Assembly (NCBI RefSeq): GCF_030348765.1
Contig: NZ_JAUCEU010000007.1
Span: 5,367,501 to 5,431,500, forward strand
From: Neobacillus sp. CF12
GTDB taxonomy: Bacteria; Bacillota; Bacilli; Bacillales; Cytobacillaceae
Direction: 5' to 3'
DNA: 64,000 nucleotides
In this document: piece after piece, positions 9,518 through 16,139 of the stretch
How the letters are laid out: each line of letters opens with the position of its first letter
Position numbering within the stretch: the stretch's first letter is position 1
Made by a program: the position numbers and the translations under genes
Notes under the pieces: model-generated
Told to the model about the DNA's origin: nothing
The model's database searches: none
What the model saw: the letters and a program-made list of their open reading frames with translations, nothing else

Positions 9518-9545
9518 TTAACAAAAATGGGTATAAAGGTAAAAT
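9518..9545 (+). promoter_or_regulatory. Possible promoter for the YrzI array
   Basis: TTAACA at 9518-9523 and TAAAAT at 9540-9545, spacer 16. It lies directly after the tandem terminators and before the first YrzI gene, which would make the array an independent unit. Match is moderate. Confidence 0.45.
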
Positions 9546-9570
9546 AAATAATCCTTAGGAGGTGATAGGT

Positions 9571-9711
9571 ATGACCCTGAATATATTTTTTATCTCGATT
9601 ACGTTCAAAAAAAGGGAAGAAAGTCTTCAACAAGCGGCTCGAAATGAAGTGATTGAAAAACTTTATGAGCAAAACAAAGAACGTCAACTGTCAATGTATC
9701 ATTTACTATAA
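9571..9711 (+). CDS. YrzI family small protein, copy 1
   Basis: 46 residues, beginning MTLNIFFISITFKKREESL. The layout matches the YrzI family of tandem small proteins of Bacillus: a hydrophobic beta-like start, a KKR cluster, a helical middle and a conserved D/E-RQ near the C-terminus (NKERQLSMYHLL). A perfect AGGAGGTGAT lies before the ATG. The function is unknown; the family has been described as probably sporulation-associated. Two more copies follow. Confidence 0.85.
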   Translation: MTLNIFFISITFKKREESLQQAARNEVIEKLYEQNKERQLSMYHLL

Positions 9712-9742
9712 ATTAACTCTTATTAAAAGGAAGTGTATAAAA

Positions 9743-9883
9743 ATGACTCTAAATATTTTATTTTTTTCAATTACAGTTAAGAAACGTAAAGAAAGTCTGC
9801 AAGAAGCAATTCGAAACGACATGATTGAAAAGCTGTATGATCAGCATAAAGACCGTCAAGTTACAGCTTATCATTTAATGTAA
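9743..9883 (+). CDS. YrzI family small protein, copy 2
   Basis: 46 residues, beginning MTLNILFFSITVKKRKESL and ending KDRQVTAYHLM. Clearly a diverged duplicate of the gene before it: same length, same KKR cluster and DRQ motif. The Shine-Dalgarno is weaker (AAAGGAAG). It is spaced 31 bases from copy 1 with no terminator between, so it is probably on the same transcript. Confidence 0.85.
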   Translation: MTLNILFFSITVKKRKESLQEAIRNDMIEKLYDQHKDRQVTAYHLM

Positions 9884-9909
9884 TAAACCCTTTATGGGAG
9901 GTGATAGTC

Positions 9910-10053
9910 ATGACCTTAAATATTCTATTCTTTTCCATTACCATCAAAAAACGGGAGATGAGTTTGGAGGAAGCAGCTCACCAAGAGCAAATTAAGAAAA
10001 TATATGAAGGAACAAAGGATCGTCAAATATCCGTTCATCGCATTATGTATTAA
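9910..10053 (+). CDS. YrzI family small protein, copy 3
   Basis: 47 residues, beginning MTLNILFFSITIKKREMSL and ending KDRQISVHRIMY. Strong GGGAGGTGAT precedes the ATG. The N-terminal ten residues are the same as those of copy 2, while the helical middle has diverged more, so the N-terminal strand and KKR cluster are the constrained parts. Confidence 0.85.
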   Translation: MTLNILFFSITIKKREMSLEEAAHQEQIKKIYEGTKDRQISVHRIMY

Positions 10054-10090
10054 GTCTTTAAAATGACAAAAAAAGAAGGGTGGGTTTACA

Positions 10091-10150
10091 ATGATATATT
10101 TAATTCAAAAACGTGGAGCTAGCTTATGGAGTATGAAGGATACCACCTAG
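10091..10150 (+). CDS. Possible 19-residue microprotein
   Basis: MIYLIQKRGASLWSMKDTT, preceded by AAGGGTGGG at a proper distance. It is unrecognised and too short to judge from coding statistics. Its place between two small genes with strong ribosome-binding sites is the only support. It might instead be a leader or a decayed gene. Confidence 0.35.
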   Translation: MIYLIQKRGASLWSMKDTT

Positions 10151-10177
10151 TTAATCTAAATGAGGAGGTAACTACAA

Positions 10178-10252
10178 ATGCCGGTGCATAACTTTTTATT
10201 ATTTCTATTTCTAAAGAAAAAAAGAAAATCTGAAAATAATAACATAAATTAA
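10178..10252 (+). CDS. 24-residue YrzI-like truncated microprotein
   Basis: MPVHNFLLFLFLKKKRKSEN and four more residues. The hydrophobic start followed by KKKRKS mirrors the first 18 residues of the YrzI peptides upstream (MTLNILFFSITIKKREMS), after which it stops early. A strong GAGGAGGT lies before the ATG, suggesting it is translated. I read it as a fourth, shortened array member; similarity is short and could be chance. Confidence 0.5.
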   Translation: MPVHNFLLFLFLKKKRKSENNNIN

Positions 10253-10298
10253 AATATATGATAATAGCGCTAAATGATTGTTAACAAAATGTTCACAT

Positions 10299-10365
10299 CC
10301 CCTTAAGTTAGATACTGTGAAAATATGATAAATTCGAAGTAGATAAAAGGATCTATCTTAAGGGG
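10299..10365. promoter_or_regulatory. Inverted repeat able to mask a ribosome-binding site
   Basis: CCCCTTAAGTTAGAT at 10299-10313 and ATCTATCTTAAGGGG at 10351-10365 pair over 15 bp with one mismatch, across a 37-base loop. The GGGG of the right arm overlaps the GGGGTGG Shine-Dalgarno of the gene at 10374, so folding would hide it. The left arm may alternatively be a protein-binding half-site. Confidence 0.5.
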
Positions 10366-10373
10366 TGGAGAAT

Positions 10374-10451
10374 ATGTTCATGATTGTGATGGCTTTGGTC
10401 ATTACCGGGGCGATTAGTTGTGTAATAACAGCAGAGTTAAGTGTGGAATAA
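10374..10451 (+). CDS. 25-residue single-helix membrane peptide
   Basis: MFMIVMALVITGAISCVITA followed by ELSVE. The whole peptide is one hydrophobic helix with a central Cys and an acidic end. It has a strong GGGGTGGAG site and is closed by a terminator at 10457-10492. I do not recognise the family. Such peptides can be regulators of membrane complexes, type I toxins or sporulation membrane peptides. No antisense RNA gene is evident. Confidence 0.6.
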   Translation: MFMIVMALVITGAISCVITAELSVE

Positions 10452-10456
10452 ACGGA

Positions 10457-10492
10457 AAAGTATTGGCCTTTTACTAGGTCAGTACTTTTTTT
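10457..10492 (+). terminator. Terminator closing the microprotein cluster
   Basis: AAAAGTATTGGCC and GGTCAGTACTTTTTTT pair with one or two imperfect positions, ending in seven T. Confidence 0.75.
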
Positions 10493-10611
10493 ATTATGAG
10501 ATAAAAGGCTGTATTTTCAAATAAAATGTTTTGGACAGACACAATCATCCTGTTTCTAACATAGGAATTAGTTATAGGCAAAGCCCTAAAAAAGCACGGG
10601 GGTGGATGTGC

Positions 10612-11328
10612 ATGGCAGGGATTTTCACAGCACTTGGGTATCTAATAAAGGAATTCTTATTTCTTGTCTCTTATGTAAAAAACAATGCTTTTCCGCAGCC
10701 CCTATCTGCTGCAGATGAACGGAAATATTTACGGTTGATGGCGGAAGGGGATTCACATGCTCGTAATATGTTGATTGAACATAATTTACGGCTTGTAGCT
10801 CATATTGTCAAAAAATTTGAAAATACAGGGGAAGATTCAGAGGATTTAATTTCAATTGGAACGATTGGATTAATTAAAGCGATTGAGAGCTATTCAGAGG
10901 GCAAGGGAACAAAGCTTGCGACCTATGCCGCCCGCTGTATCGAAAACGAGATCCTCATGCATCTACGGGCACTGAAGAAGACGAAGAAAGATGTTTCCTT
11001 GCATGACCCGATTGGACAGGATAAAGAAGGCAATGAAATCTCACTCATTGATGTACTCAAATCTGAATCAGAAGATGTCATCGATACCATCCAATTAAAC
11101 ATGGAACTCGAAAAAATTCGGAAATATATTGATGTCCTTGACGACAGAGAAAAAGAAGTCATTGTTGGTCGTTTTGGCCTTGACCTTCAAAAGGAAAAGA
11201 CTCAGAGAGAAATCGCCAAAGAATTAGGCATTTCCAGAAGCTATGTTTCTAGGATTGAGAAGCGCGCATTAATGAAAATGTTTCATGAATTTTATCGTGC
11301 TGAAAAAGAACGAAAGAAAAAGAACTAA
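10612..11328 (+). CDS. sigK: Mother-cell sporulation sigma factor pro-SigK, uninterrupted
   Basis: Late mother-cell sigma factor controlling coat and germination genes. The 238-residue product includes the pro-sequence [20 protein letters not shown], with cleavage by SpoIVFB expected before Tyr-21 ([11 protein letters not shown]), as known in B. subtilis. Region 2 ([29 protein letters not shown]) and the C-terminal helix-turn-helix ([23 protein letters not shown]) are intact. In B. subtilis this gene is split by the skin prophage and rebuilt by excision. Here the reading frame is continuous. I chose the ATG behind GGGGGTGG rather than an upstream in-frame TTG. Confidence 0.97.
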   Translation: MAGIFTALGYLIKEFLFLVSYVKNNAFPQPLSAADERKYLRLMAEGDSHARNMLIEHNLRLVAHIVKKFENTGEDSEDLISIGTIGLIKAIESYSEGKGTKLATYAARCIENEILMHLRALKKTKKDVSLHDPIGQDKEGNEISLIDVLKSESEDVIDTIQLNMELEKIRKYIDVLDDREKEVIVGRFGLDLQKEKTQREIAKELGISRSYVSRIEKRALMKMFHEFYRAEKERKKKN

Positions 11329-11329
11329 G

Positions 11330-11359
11330 CAGAGCCGGACCTTTCCGACTCTGTTTTTT
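11330..11359 (+). terminator. Terminator after sigK
   Basis: CAGAG-CCGG and CCG-ACTCTG pair imperfectly and are followed by TTTTTTT. Confidence 0.7.
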
Positions 11360-11382
11360 ACTGTAAATCGGCAGATGCCTAT

Positions 11383-11410
11383 ACGAAAAAGTAAACAGGC
11401 ACATACGCTA
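11383..11410 (+). promoter_or_regulatory. SigK-type promoter before yjcZ-like gene
   Basis: AC at 11383-11384, 17 bases, then CATACGCTA at 11402-11410. This fits the SigK consensus (AC, 16-17 bases, CATAnnnTA). It sits 29 bases upstream of the YjcZ-type gene and just downstream of sigK. Confidence 0.6.
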
Positions 11411-11438
11411 TTATTAAAAGGGAAAAGGGGGTATTTAT

Positions 11439-11600
11439 ATGTCATATGGTTATACAAGTCCCTGCTGTTATTCTGCCCCATATCCAGTTTATCCTGTTCC
11501 TTATGCATCTGGCGGCGGTGGATGGTACGCACTCTTCATTGTTTTACTAATACTAGTGCTCATCTTTGGCGGCTGGTGGTACTATACAACTTGCTGTTAA
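11439..11600 (+). CDS. YjcZ-like sporulation peptide
   Basis: 53 residues: a Tyr/Pro/Cys-rich start (MSYGYTSPCCYSAPYPVYP), a glycine run, one membrane helix (about residues 31-47, ALFIVLLILVLIFGGWW) and a CC end. The Gly-rich turn followed by the ALFIVLLILVLI helix is typical of the YjcZ/YczN group of small sporulation proteins. The Tyr/Cys-rich head resembles spore coat peptides. The SigK-like promoter supports mother-cell expression. A terminator follows at 11612-11645. Confidence 0.75.
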   Translation: MSYGYTSPCCYSAPYPVYPVPYASGGGGWYALFIVLLILVLIFGGWWYYTTCC

Positions 11601-11611
11601 AGAGCAGCTAA

Positions 11612-11645
11612 ATGCTTGTGTAATCATTGCACAAGCTATTTTTTA
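11612..11645 (+). terminator. Terminator after the YjcZ-like gene
   Basis: GCTTGTG and CACAAGC around a 9-base loop, then TATTTTTT. Confidence 0.75.
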
Positions 11646-11720
11646 TGTTAAATGCAAATAATAGAATTCTTCTAATAATATATTTATAATATAAAGGTAC
11701 ATAGATAAGGGGGTAACATA

Positions 11721-13520
11721 ATGACAGCTACTACATACTCGGATGTGTGGAATCTTGAAGTATTTTTTAAAGGTGGAAGCGCTTCAACTGAATTCGCAGA
11801 CCACTTAAAGGTAACAAAAGAATTAATTGAGCATTTCGAGTCAAAAGTTAACAACTGGACTCCACTCAATACAGTACAGGACAAGATTTACCTTAATGAG
11901 TTACTAACAGACTTTGAGCAGGCTGGTAAAAAGCTTCGTCAGGCAGGGGCGTTTGTAGGCTGCCTGCAGGCCCAAAATACGGAAGATAAGAAAGCCTATG
12001 CACTTGAGGCTACTGTAACTGGGCTAAGTGCAACGTTTCAATCCGCACTTAGTGCATTTGACAACCTTTTATCATCCATCAATGATGAGGTTTGGGCTCA
12101 AGTGTTAGAAGATGATTATCTGTCAGAGTTGACGTTTTCTCTCACTGAACGGCGCGAACGAGCAAAAGACAAGCTTTCTATTGAGGAAGAAGCGCTAATT
12201 AGTGCACTTGGTGTGGATGGCTACCACGGTTGGGGACAATTGTATGATCTCATTGTTAGTAAAATTAAAATTCCTTTGGAGGAAAATGGTGAGGTAAAAC
12301 ATCTTTCTGTTGGCCAGGCTGCTAATAAATTTTCCAGTTCTGACAGGGAAGTCCGTAAAGCAGTTTTTAAAAGTTGGGAAAAATCTTGGAATGAACAAAG
12401 TGATTACTTATCGAAAACATTAAATCATCTTTCAGGTTTCCGTTTGAATGTGTATAAAAAACGCGGTTGGGAAGATGTATTAAAAGAACCTTTAAGTATT
12501 AATCGGATGAAAAAAGAAACATTAGAAACCATGTGGTCTGTGATTTCTGAAAATAAACAGCCACTCGTTGATTATATGAATCGTAAAGCTAAACTTTTAG
12601 GTCTTGAAAAATTAAGTTGGTTTGATTTAGACGCACCATATGGAAAAACAGAGTCAAAAGTTTCCTACCAAGAAGGTGCTAAATTTATTGAACAAAATTT
12701 TGCCCTTTTTGGTGAAAAAATGTCCGATTTTGCAAAGAAAGCCTTTGAAGACCAATGGATTGAAGCAGAAGATCGTCCTGGAAAAGCACCAGGAGGTTTT
12801 TGTACCGGATTCCCAGAAAGTGAAGAATCTCGTATTTTCATGACTTATTCCGGTACACCTTCTAATGTATCTACACTTGCCCATGAGCTTGGCCATGGAT
12901 TTCACTCCTATGCCATGAGGGGAGTACATTATCTCAATCGCGGATATGCCATGAATGTCGCAGAAACTGCTTCGACTTTTGCTGAAATGATAGTCGCAGA
13001 CGCAGCCGTGAAAAATGCTAAGGATGAAGAAGAAAAGCTGGCTTTGCTAGATGACAAAATTCAAAGAACGGTTGCTCTTTTAATGAACATCCATACCCGC
13101 TTTTTATTCGAGACACGTTTTTATGAAGAGAGAAAGCGCGGTCCAGTATCAGTGGAAACCTTAAATGAATTAATGGAAGGTGCACAGAAGGAAGCTTATT
13201 GTGATGCATTAGACGAATATCATCCATTATTCTGGGCATCTAAGCTTCATTTCTTTATTACGAGCGTACCATTTTATAATTTTCCATATACATTTGGCTA
13301 TTTGTTCTCGCTGGGAATATATGCTCAGGCACTTGAGGAAGGTAAAGGATACGAAGAAAAGTACATTGCCTTATTAAGAGATACCGCTTCCATGACCGTT
13401 GAGGATTTGGCAGCCAAGCATTTAGAAGTGGATTTAGTTCAAAAAGATTTCTGGGAAAAAGCAGTCAAAATTTGTATTGATGATATTGAGGAATTCCTTC
13501 AATTAACGCAAAATAAATAA
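11721..13520 (+). CDS. M3 family oligoendopeptidase (PepF-like)
   Basis: Cytosolic zinc metallopeptidase of 599 residues. The catalytic HELGH is at residues 388-392, in the extended context STLAHELGHGFHSYAM, with the third zinc ligand expected in NVAETASTFAEM just downstream. The long helical N-terminal half is typical of M3 enzymes. It probably degrades oligopeptides. The M3B oligoendopeptidase F group includes B. subtilis PepF/YjbG; which sub-group this belongs to is not decided by eye. The ATG follows AAGGGGG, and a TATAAT at 11685-11690 may be its -10. A terminator shared with pssA follows. Confidence 0.93.
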   Translation: MTATTYSDVWNLEVFFKGGSASTEFADHLKVTKELIEHFESKVNNWTPLNTVQDKIYLNELLTDFEQAGKKLRQAGAFVGCLQAQNTEDKKAYALEATVTGLSATFQSALSAFDNLLSSINDEVWAQVLEDDYLSELTFSLTERRERAKDKLSIEEEALISALGVDGYHGWGQLYDLIVSKIKIPLEENGEVKHLSVGQAANKFSSSDREVRKAVFKSWEKSWNEQSDYLSKTLNHLSGFRLNVYKKRGWEDVLKEPLSINRMKKETLETMWSVISENKQPLVDYMNRKAKLLGLEKLSWFDLDAPYGKTESKVSYQEGAKFIEQNFALFGEKMSDFAKKAFEDQWIEAEDRPGKAPGGFCTGFPESEESRIFMTYSGTPSNVSTLAHELGHGFHSYAMRGVHYLNRGYAMNVAETASTFAEMIVADAAVKNAKDEEEKLALLDDKIQRTVALLMNIHTRFLFETRFYEERKRGPVSVETLNELMEGAQKEAYCDALDEYHPLFWASKLHFFITSVPFYNFPYTFGYLFSLGIYAQALEEGKGYEEKYIALLRDTASMTVEDLAAKHLEVDLVQKDFWEKAVKICIDDIEEFLQLTQNK

Positions 13521-13526
13521 AGAAAC

Positions 13527-13555
13527 AGCCCAGCAGAGTCTGCTGGGCTTTCCTT
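13527..13555. terminator. Terminator between pepF-like gene and pssA
   Basis: AGCCCAGCAG and CTGCTGGGCT around a 3-4-base loop, then TTCCTT. The stem is very strong, the T-run poor; it lies between convergent genes and may serve both. Confidence 0.75.
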
Positions 13556-13556
13556 G

Positions 13557-14096
13557 TTACATCTTTCTAAGTTTAAATGGGCTAACCATCAGGAAAGATA
13601 AGATGATGATAATAAATAAAAATGTTTGGGCTGGTACGTATGGAATAGCTAAAAAGCTTAATGTCGCTAAGCAGCCTGCTGCCGTAATCGGTAAGCCTGT
13701 AAAATACCCGTTGCTTTCCGTAACATTGAAGCGAGCCAATCTAAAAGCACCACAACCGATATAAAAAACGGTGAAGAAAGATCCAGGACCGCCAAATTCA
13801 TTTAAAATTCCTTGATATAGTAATAGTGCTGGCGCGACTCCAAATGATATAATATCACTCATGGAATCTAATTGTTTGCCTAGCTCTGATTCAATATTAA
13901 ATTTTCTAGCCGCCATTCCATCAAAGCGATCAGCTAATGCAGCGATAAAAATTAATAGCAAGCTTAATCGTAAATTTCCTTCCATGGCAAAAATAATCGC
14001 AAAACCACCAAAAGATAAATTTGTTAATGTAATGACATTTGCAGTTTGGGACTTAAGTTTCTTAATTGTAGAATCAAAAACGTCTAATAAAAACAT
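13557..14096 (-). CDS. pssA: CDP-diacylglycerol-serine O-phosphatidyltransferase
   Basis: Makes phosphatidylserine, the precursor of phosphatidylethanolamine. The CDP-alcohol phosphotransferase signature is complete: DRFDGMAARKFNIESELGKQ and then LDSMSD, i.e. D-x2-DG-x2-AR-x8-G-x3-D-x3-D at about residues 56-80. Several membrane helices follow. The 179-residue size fits the Bacillus enzyme. The start is the ATG at 14096, behind GGTGGAG. It is divergent from psd, the next enzyme of the pathway; in B. subtilis the two genes lie together in one operon elsewhere on the chromosome, as far as I recall. Confidence 0.95.
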   Translation of the reverse strand: MFLLDVFDSTIKKLKSQTANVITLTNLSFGGFAIIFAMEGNLRLSLLLIFIAALADRFDGMAARKFNIESELGKQLDSMSDIISFGVAPALLLYQGILNEFGGPGSFFTVFYIGCGAFRLARFNVTESNGYFTGLPITAAGCLATLSFLAIPYVPAQTFLFIIIILSFLMVSPFKLRKM

Positions 14097-14224
14097 TTAA
14101 CTCCACCACTCCTTTCAACAAGCCGGAAGAGAACACTATTTTTTTCATTGATCTATTATATTTAATATTAAGCTTTTTAAGAAGTTTCGTAAAGAGTATT
14201 TTTACACTTTTTGGGGGTCATGTA

Positions 14225-15022
14225 ATGTTTAAGCAAGTATACCGTTTAATGATAGAACTTACCAATGGGAAATGGACATCTGTCATTTTACATCGTTTTG
14301 CCCGTTCCAAAATAAGCAGATTTGTTGTCCCTTCATTCGCGAAGATTTATAAATTAAATCAGGATGAAATGGAAAAATCACTACATGAATATCCAACACT
14401 TCATGATTTATTTATTCGAACACTTAGAAGCGATGCTCGATTAATTGATACACTCTCAAACTCGGTTGTAAGCCCTGTAGACGCCGTAATTGAGGATGTG
14501 GGATCCATTAATCAAACAAGTGAGATTTTGGTCAAAGGAAAGACATATTCCATTCAAGAAATGTTAGGAAGTCAAGAGTCAGTATATAAGTATTTAGATG
14601 GTACATATATGATTCTATATTTAAGCCCGAGTCATTATCATCGGATTCATAGTCCCGTAGAGGGAACAATTGTTAAACAGTGGACGCTTGGTTCTAAGTC
14701 ATATCCAGTTAATAAATTGGGCTTAAAATATGGTGTTAGAACGTTAGCAAAAAATTATCGAATGATTACAGAAGTGGATACTGAATGGGGACATATTGCA
14801 ATTGTGAAAGTAGGAGCAATGTTTGTAAACTCAATTGAAAAAACGCACACAGGTACGATGCTTAAAAAAGGTGGAGAAATGGCTTACTTTAGTTTCGGTT
14901 CCACGGTGGTATTATTGTTCCAAAAGGGCGTTTTTCAATTGGATTCCTCGATTCGAACACCAAAGGATATTAGGATTGGAGAAAAAATCGGGGTCATGGT
15001 CAAGGGAAACGGCGGCGCTTGA
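14225..15022 (+). CDS. psd: Phosphatidylserine decarboxylase
   Basis: Membrane-associated pyruvoyl enzyme that converts phosphatidylserine to phosphatidylethanolamine. The autocleavage motif is FGST, with cleavage between Gly-225 and Ser-226, generating the pyruvoyl alpha chain. VSPVDAVIEDVG and LSPSHYHRIHSPVEG are conserved family segments, the second carrying the His of the proenzyme protease. Predicted length is 265. It is divergent from pssA across a 128-base gap that should hold both promoters. The TATAATA-like strings there are too many to choose from. Confidence 0.95.
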   Translation: MFKQVYRLMIELTNGKWTSVILHRFARSKISRFVVPSFAKIYKLNQDEMEKSLHEYPTLHDLFIRTLRSDARLIDTLSNSVVSPVDAVIEDVGSINQTSEILVKGKTYSIQEMLGSQESVYKYLDGTYMILYLSPSHYHRIHSPVEGTIVKQWTLGSKSYPVNKLGLKYGVRTLAKNYRMITEVDTEWGHIAIVKVGAMFVNSIEKTHTGTMLKKGGEMAYFSFGSTVVLLFQKGVFQLDSSIRTPKDIRIGEKIGVMVKGNGGA

Positions 15023-15038
15023 AAGGTGCCGTTTTTTT
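15007..15038 (+). terminator. Terminator after psd
   Basis: AACGGC / GCCGTT-type arms around GGCGCTTGAAAGGT, then TTTTTTT. It overlaps the last codons of psd. Confidence 0.65.
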
Positions 15039-15080
15039 GAGGACAAAAGAAAAAGCCCTCGAGGGGCATAGGATATCAAC

Positions 15081-15221
15081 TTAAGAAGAAATCTTCAATT
15101 TATTAAACAACGATCGACGATGGATTTCTGTCTCAATAAGATCAATAAACTCGGGACTGAGATTTAATTCTCTTGCTTTATAGTAGGATTCAATTAATAA
15201 CTCATCTGACAGTTTACGCAA
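15081..15221 (-). CDS. sda: Sporulation checkpoint protein Sda
   Basis: Sda blocks sporulation when replication is disturbed by binding the histidine kinase KinA (and KinB) and preventing phosphotransfer. The product is 46 residues, the usual length. [20 protein letters not shown] forms the first helix and [13 protein letters not shown] the second of the helical hairpin, almost as in B. subtilis. The start is a TTG at 15221, nine bases after GGAGGTG. In B. subtilis the promoter is controlled by DnaA, and a cluster of DnaA boxes lies upstream here. Confidence 0.93.
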   Translation of the reverse strand: MRKLSDELLIESYYKARELNLSPEFIDLIETEIHRRSLFNKLKISS

Positions 15222-15343
15222 GCCAGAATGCACCTCCATATAAAAAATAATGTACTAAAGGATATAAATGAAGCATAAAATGGTAGGTTCAATTGGTGTA
15301 CCCTAAATCTACCAAATTAACTTTAAATGGACAACCTTTCCAA

Positions 15344-15495
15344 TTATTCACAATTAGCAGTGGATAACTTGTGATTAAATTGTTTATAAAGTATAAAAAA
15401 GTAACCGAAACAATGGGTATAATGTTAATAAAGTTATCCACAGGTGTGTAAAAGCTGAAATTTTGTCGAAAAATATTTTTTTATAATTATTTACA
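15344..15495. promoter_or_regulatory. DnaA-box cluster between sda and yqeG
   Basis: Two perfect TTATNCACA boxes: TTATTCACA at 15344-15352 and TTATCCACA at 15434-15442. Four more with one mismatch: 15359-15367 and 15370-15378 (both on the reverse strand), 15381-15389 (reverse strand) and 15487-15495. Six sites in about 150 bases is well above chance. The rest of the 400-base gap is AT-rich and contains the yqeG promoter. DnaA repression or activation of sda is established in B. subtilis. Confidence 0.75.
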
Positions 15496-15552
15496 GCAAA
15501 AATGTCTGAGTTTAACAAATAATAAAAACATAACAGCTATAATAGTTTTATT

Positions 15553-15581
15553 TTGATACTAAGGGTAAAATTGGTTATGAT
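15553..15581 (+). promoter_or_regulatory. Promoter for the yqeG operon
   Basis: TTGATA at 15553-15558 and TATGAT at 15576-15581, spacer 17, 40 bases before the yqeG start. Confidence 0.65.
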
Positions 15582-15620
15582 GGTACAGATAAACAGATGA
15601 ATTAATGAGGTGTAAGCTTA

Positions 15621-16136
15621 GTGTTAAAGAAATTTCTACCTGATGAACATGTAAAAAGCATATTAGATATTCATCCAGAGGATTTGAAAAAAAGAGGGAT
15701 TAAGGGCATTATTACTGATTTGGATAATACTCTTGTGGAATGGGATCGACCAAATGCCACCCCTGAGTTAATAAAATGGTTCGAACAAATAAAAAAGCAC
15801 AATATACTCGTTACGATTGTTTCTAATAATAATGAAATACGTGTAAAGGAATTCTCAGACCCATTACAAATTCCATTTATATTTCAAGCTCGTAAACCGT
15901 TGGTGCGCGCATTTAATAAGGCACTTTCCCAAATGGGAATCAAAAAGGAAGAAGCTGTCGTTATTGGTGACCAATTATTAACGGATGTTTTAGGTGGTAA
16001 TCGCAGCGGATTTCATACCATTCTAGTGGTCCCTGTTGCGCAAACAGATGGATTTATTACTAAATTTAACCGCTTTGCTGAACGAAGAATATTGAATTGG
16101 TTCAGGAAAAAAGGCATGATTCAATGGGAGGATTAA
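15621..16136 (+). CDS. yqeG: YqeG, HAD-superfamily phosphatase
   Basis: 171-residue HAD phosphatase of the YqeG/Gep4-like group. Motif I is DLDNTLVEWD (catalytic Asp-33 and Asp-35), motif II is in TIVSNNNE, motif III Lys is in RKPLVRAF, and motif IV is VVIGDQLLTDVLGGNRSG. Relatives in mitochondria and plants dephosphorylate phosphatidylglycerophosphate, so a similar substrate is possible but not proven. It starts with GTG after GAGGTG and leads a tight operon with yqeH. Confidence 0.92.
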   Translation: MLKKFLPDEHVKSILDIHPEDLKKRGIKGIITDLDNTLVEWDRPNATPELIKWFEQIKKHNILVTIVSNNNEIRVKEFSDPLQIPFIFQARKPLVRAFNKALSQMGIKKEEAVVIGDQLLTDVLGGNRSGFHTILVVPVAQTDGFITKFNRFAERRILNWFRKKGMIQWED

Positions 16137-16139
16137 AGT

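Noticed and set aside
11285..11611. 108-codon plus-strand frame overlapping the sigK end and the YjcZ-like gene
   Set aside because: It runs through the sigK terminator in another frame; the YjcZ-like frame has the ribosome-binding site and a family match.
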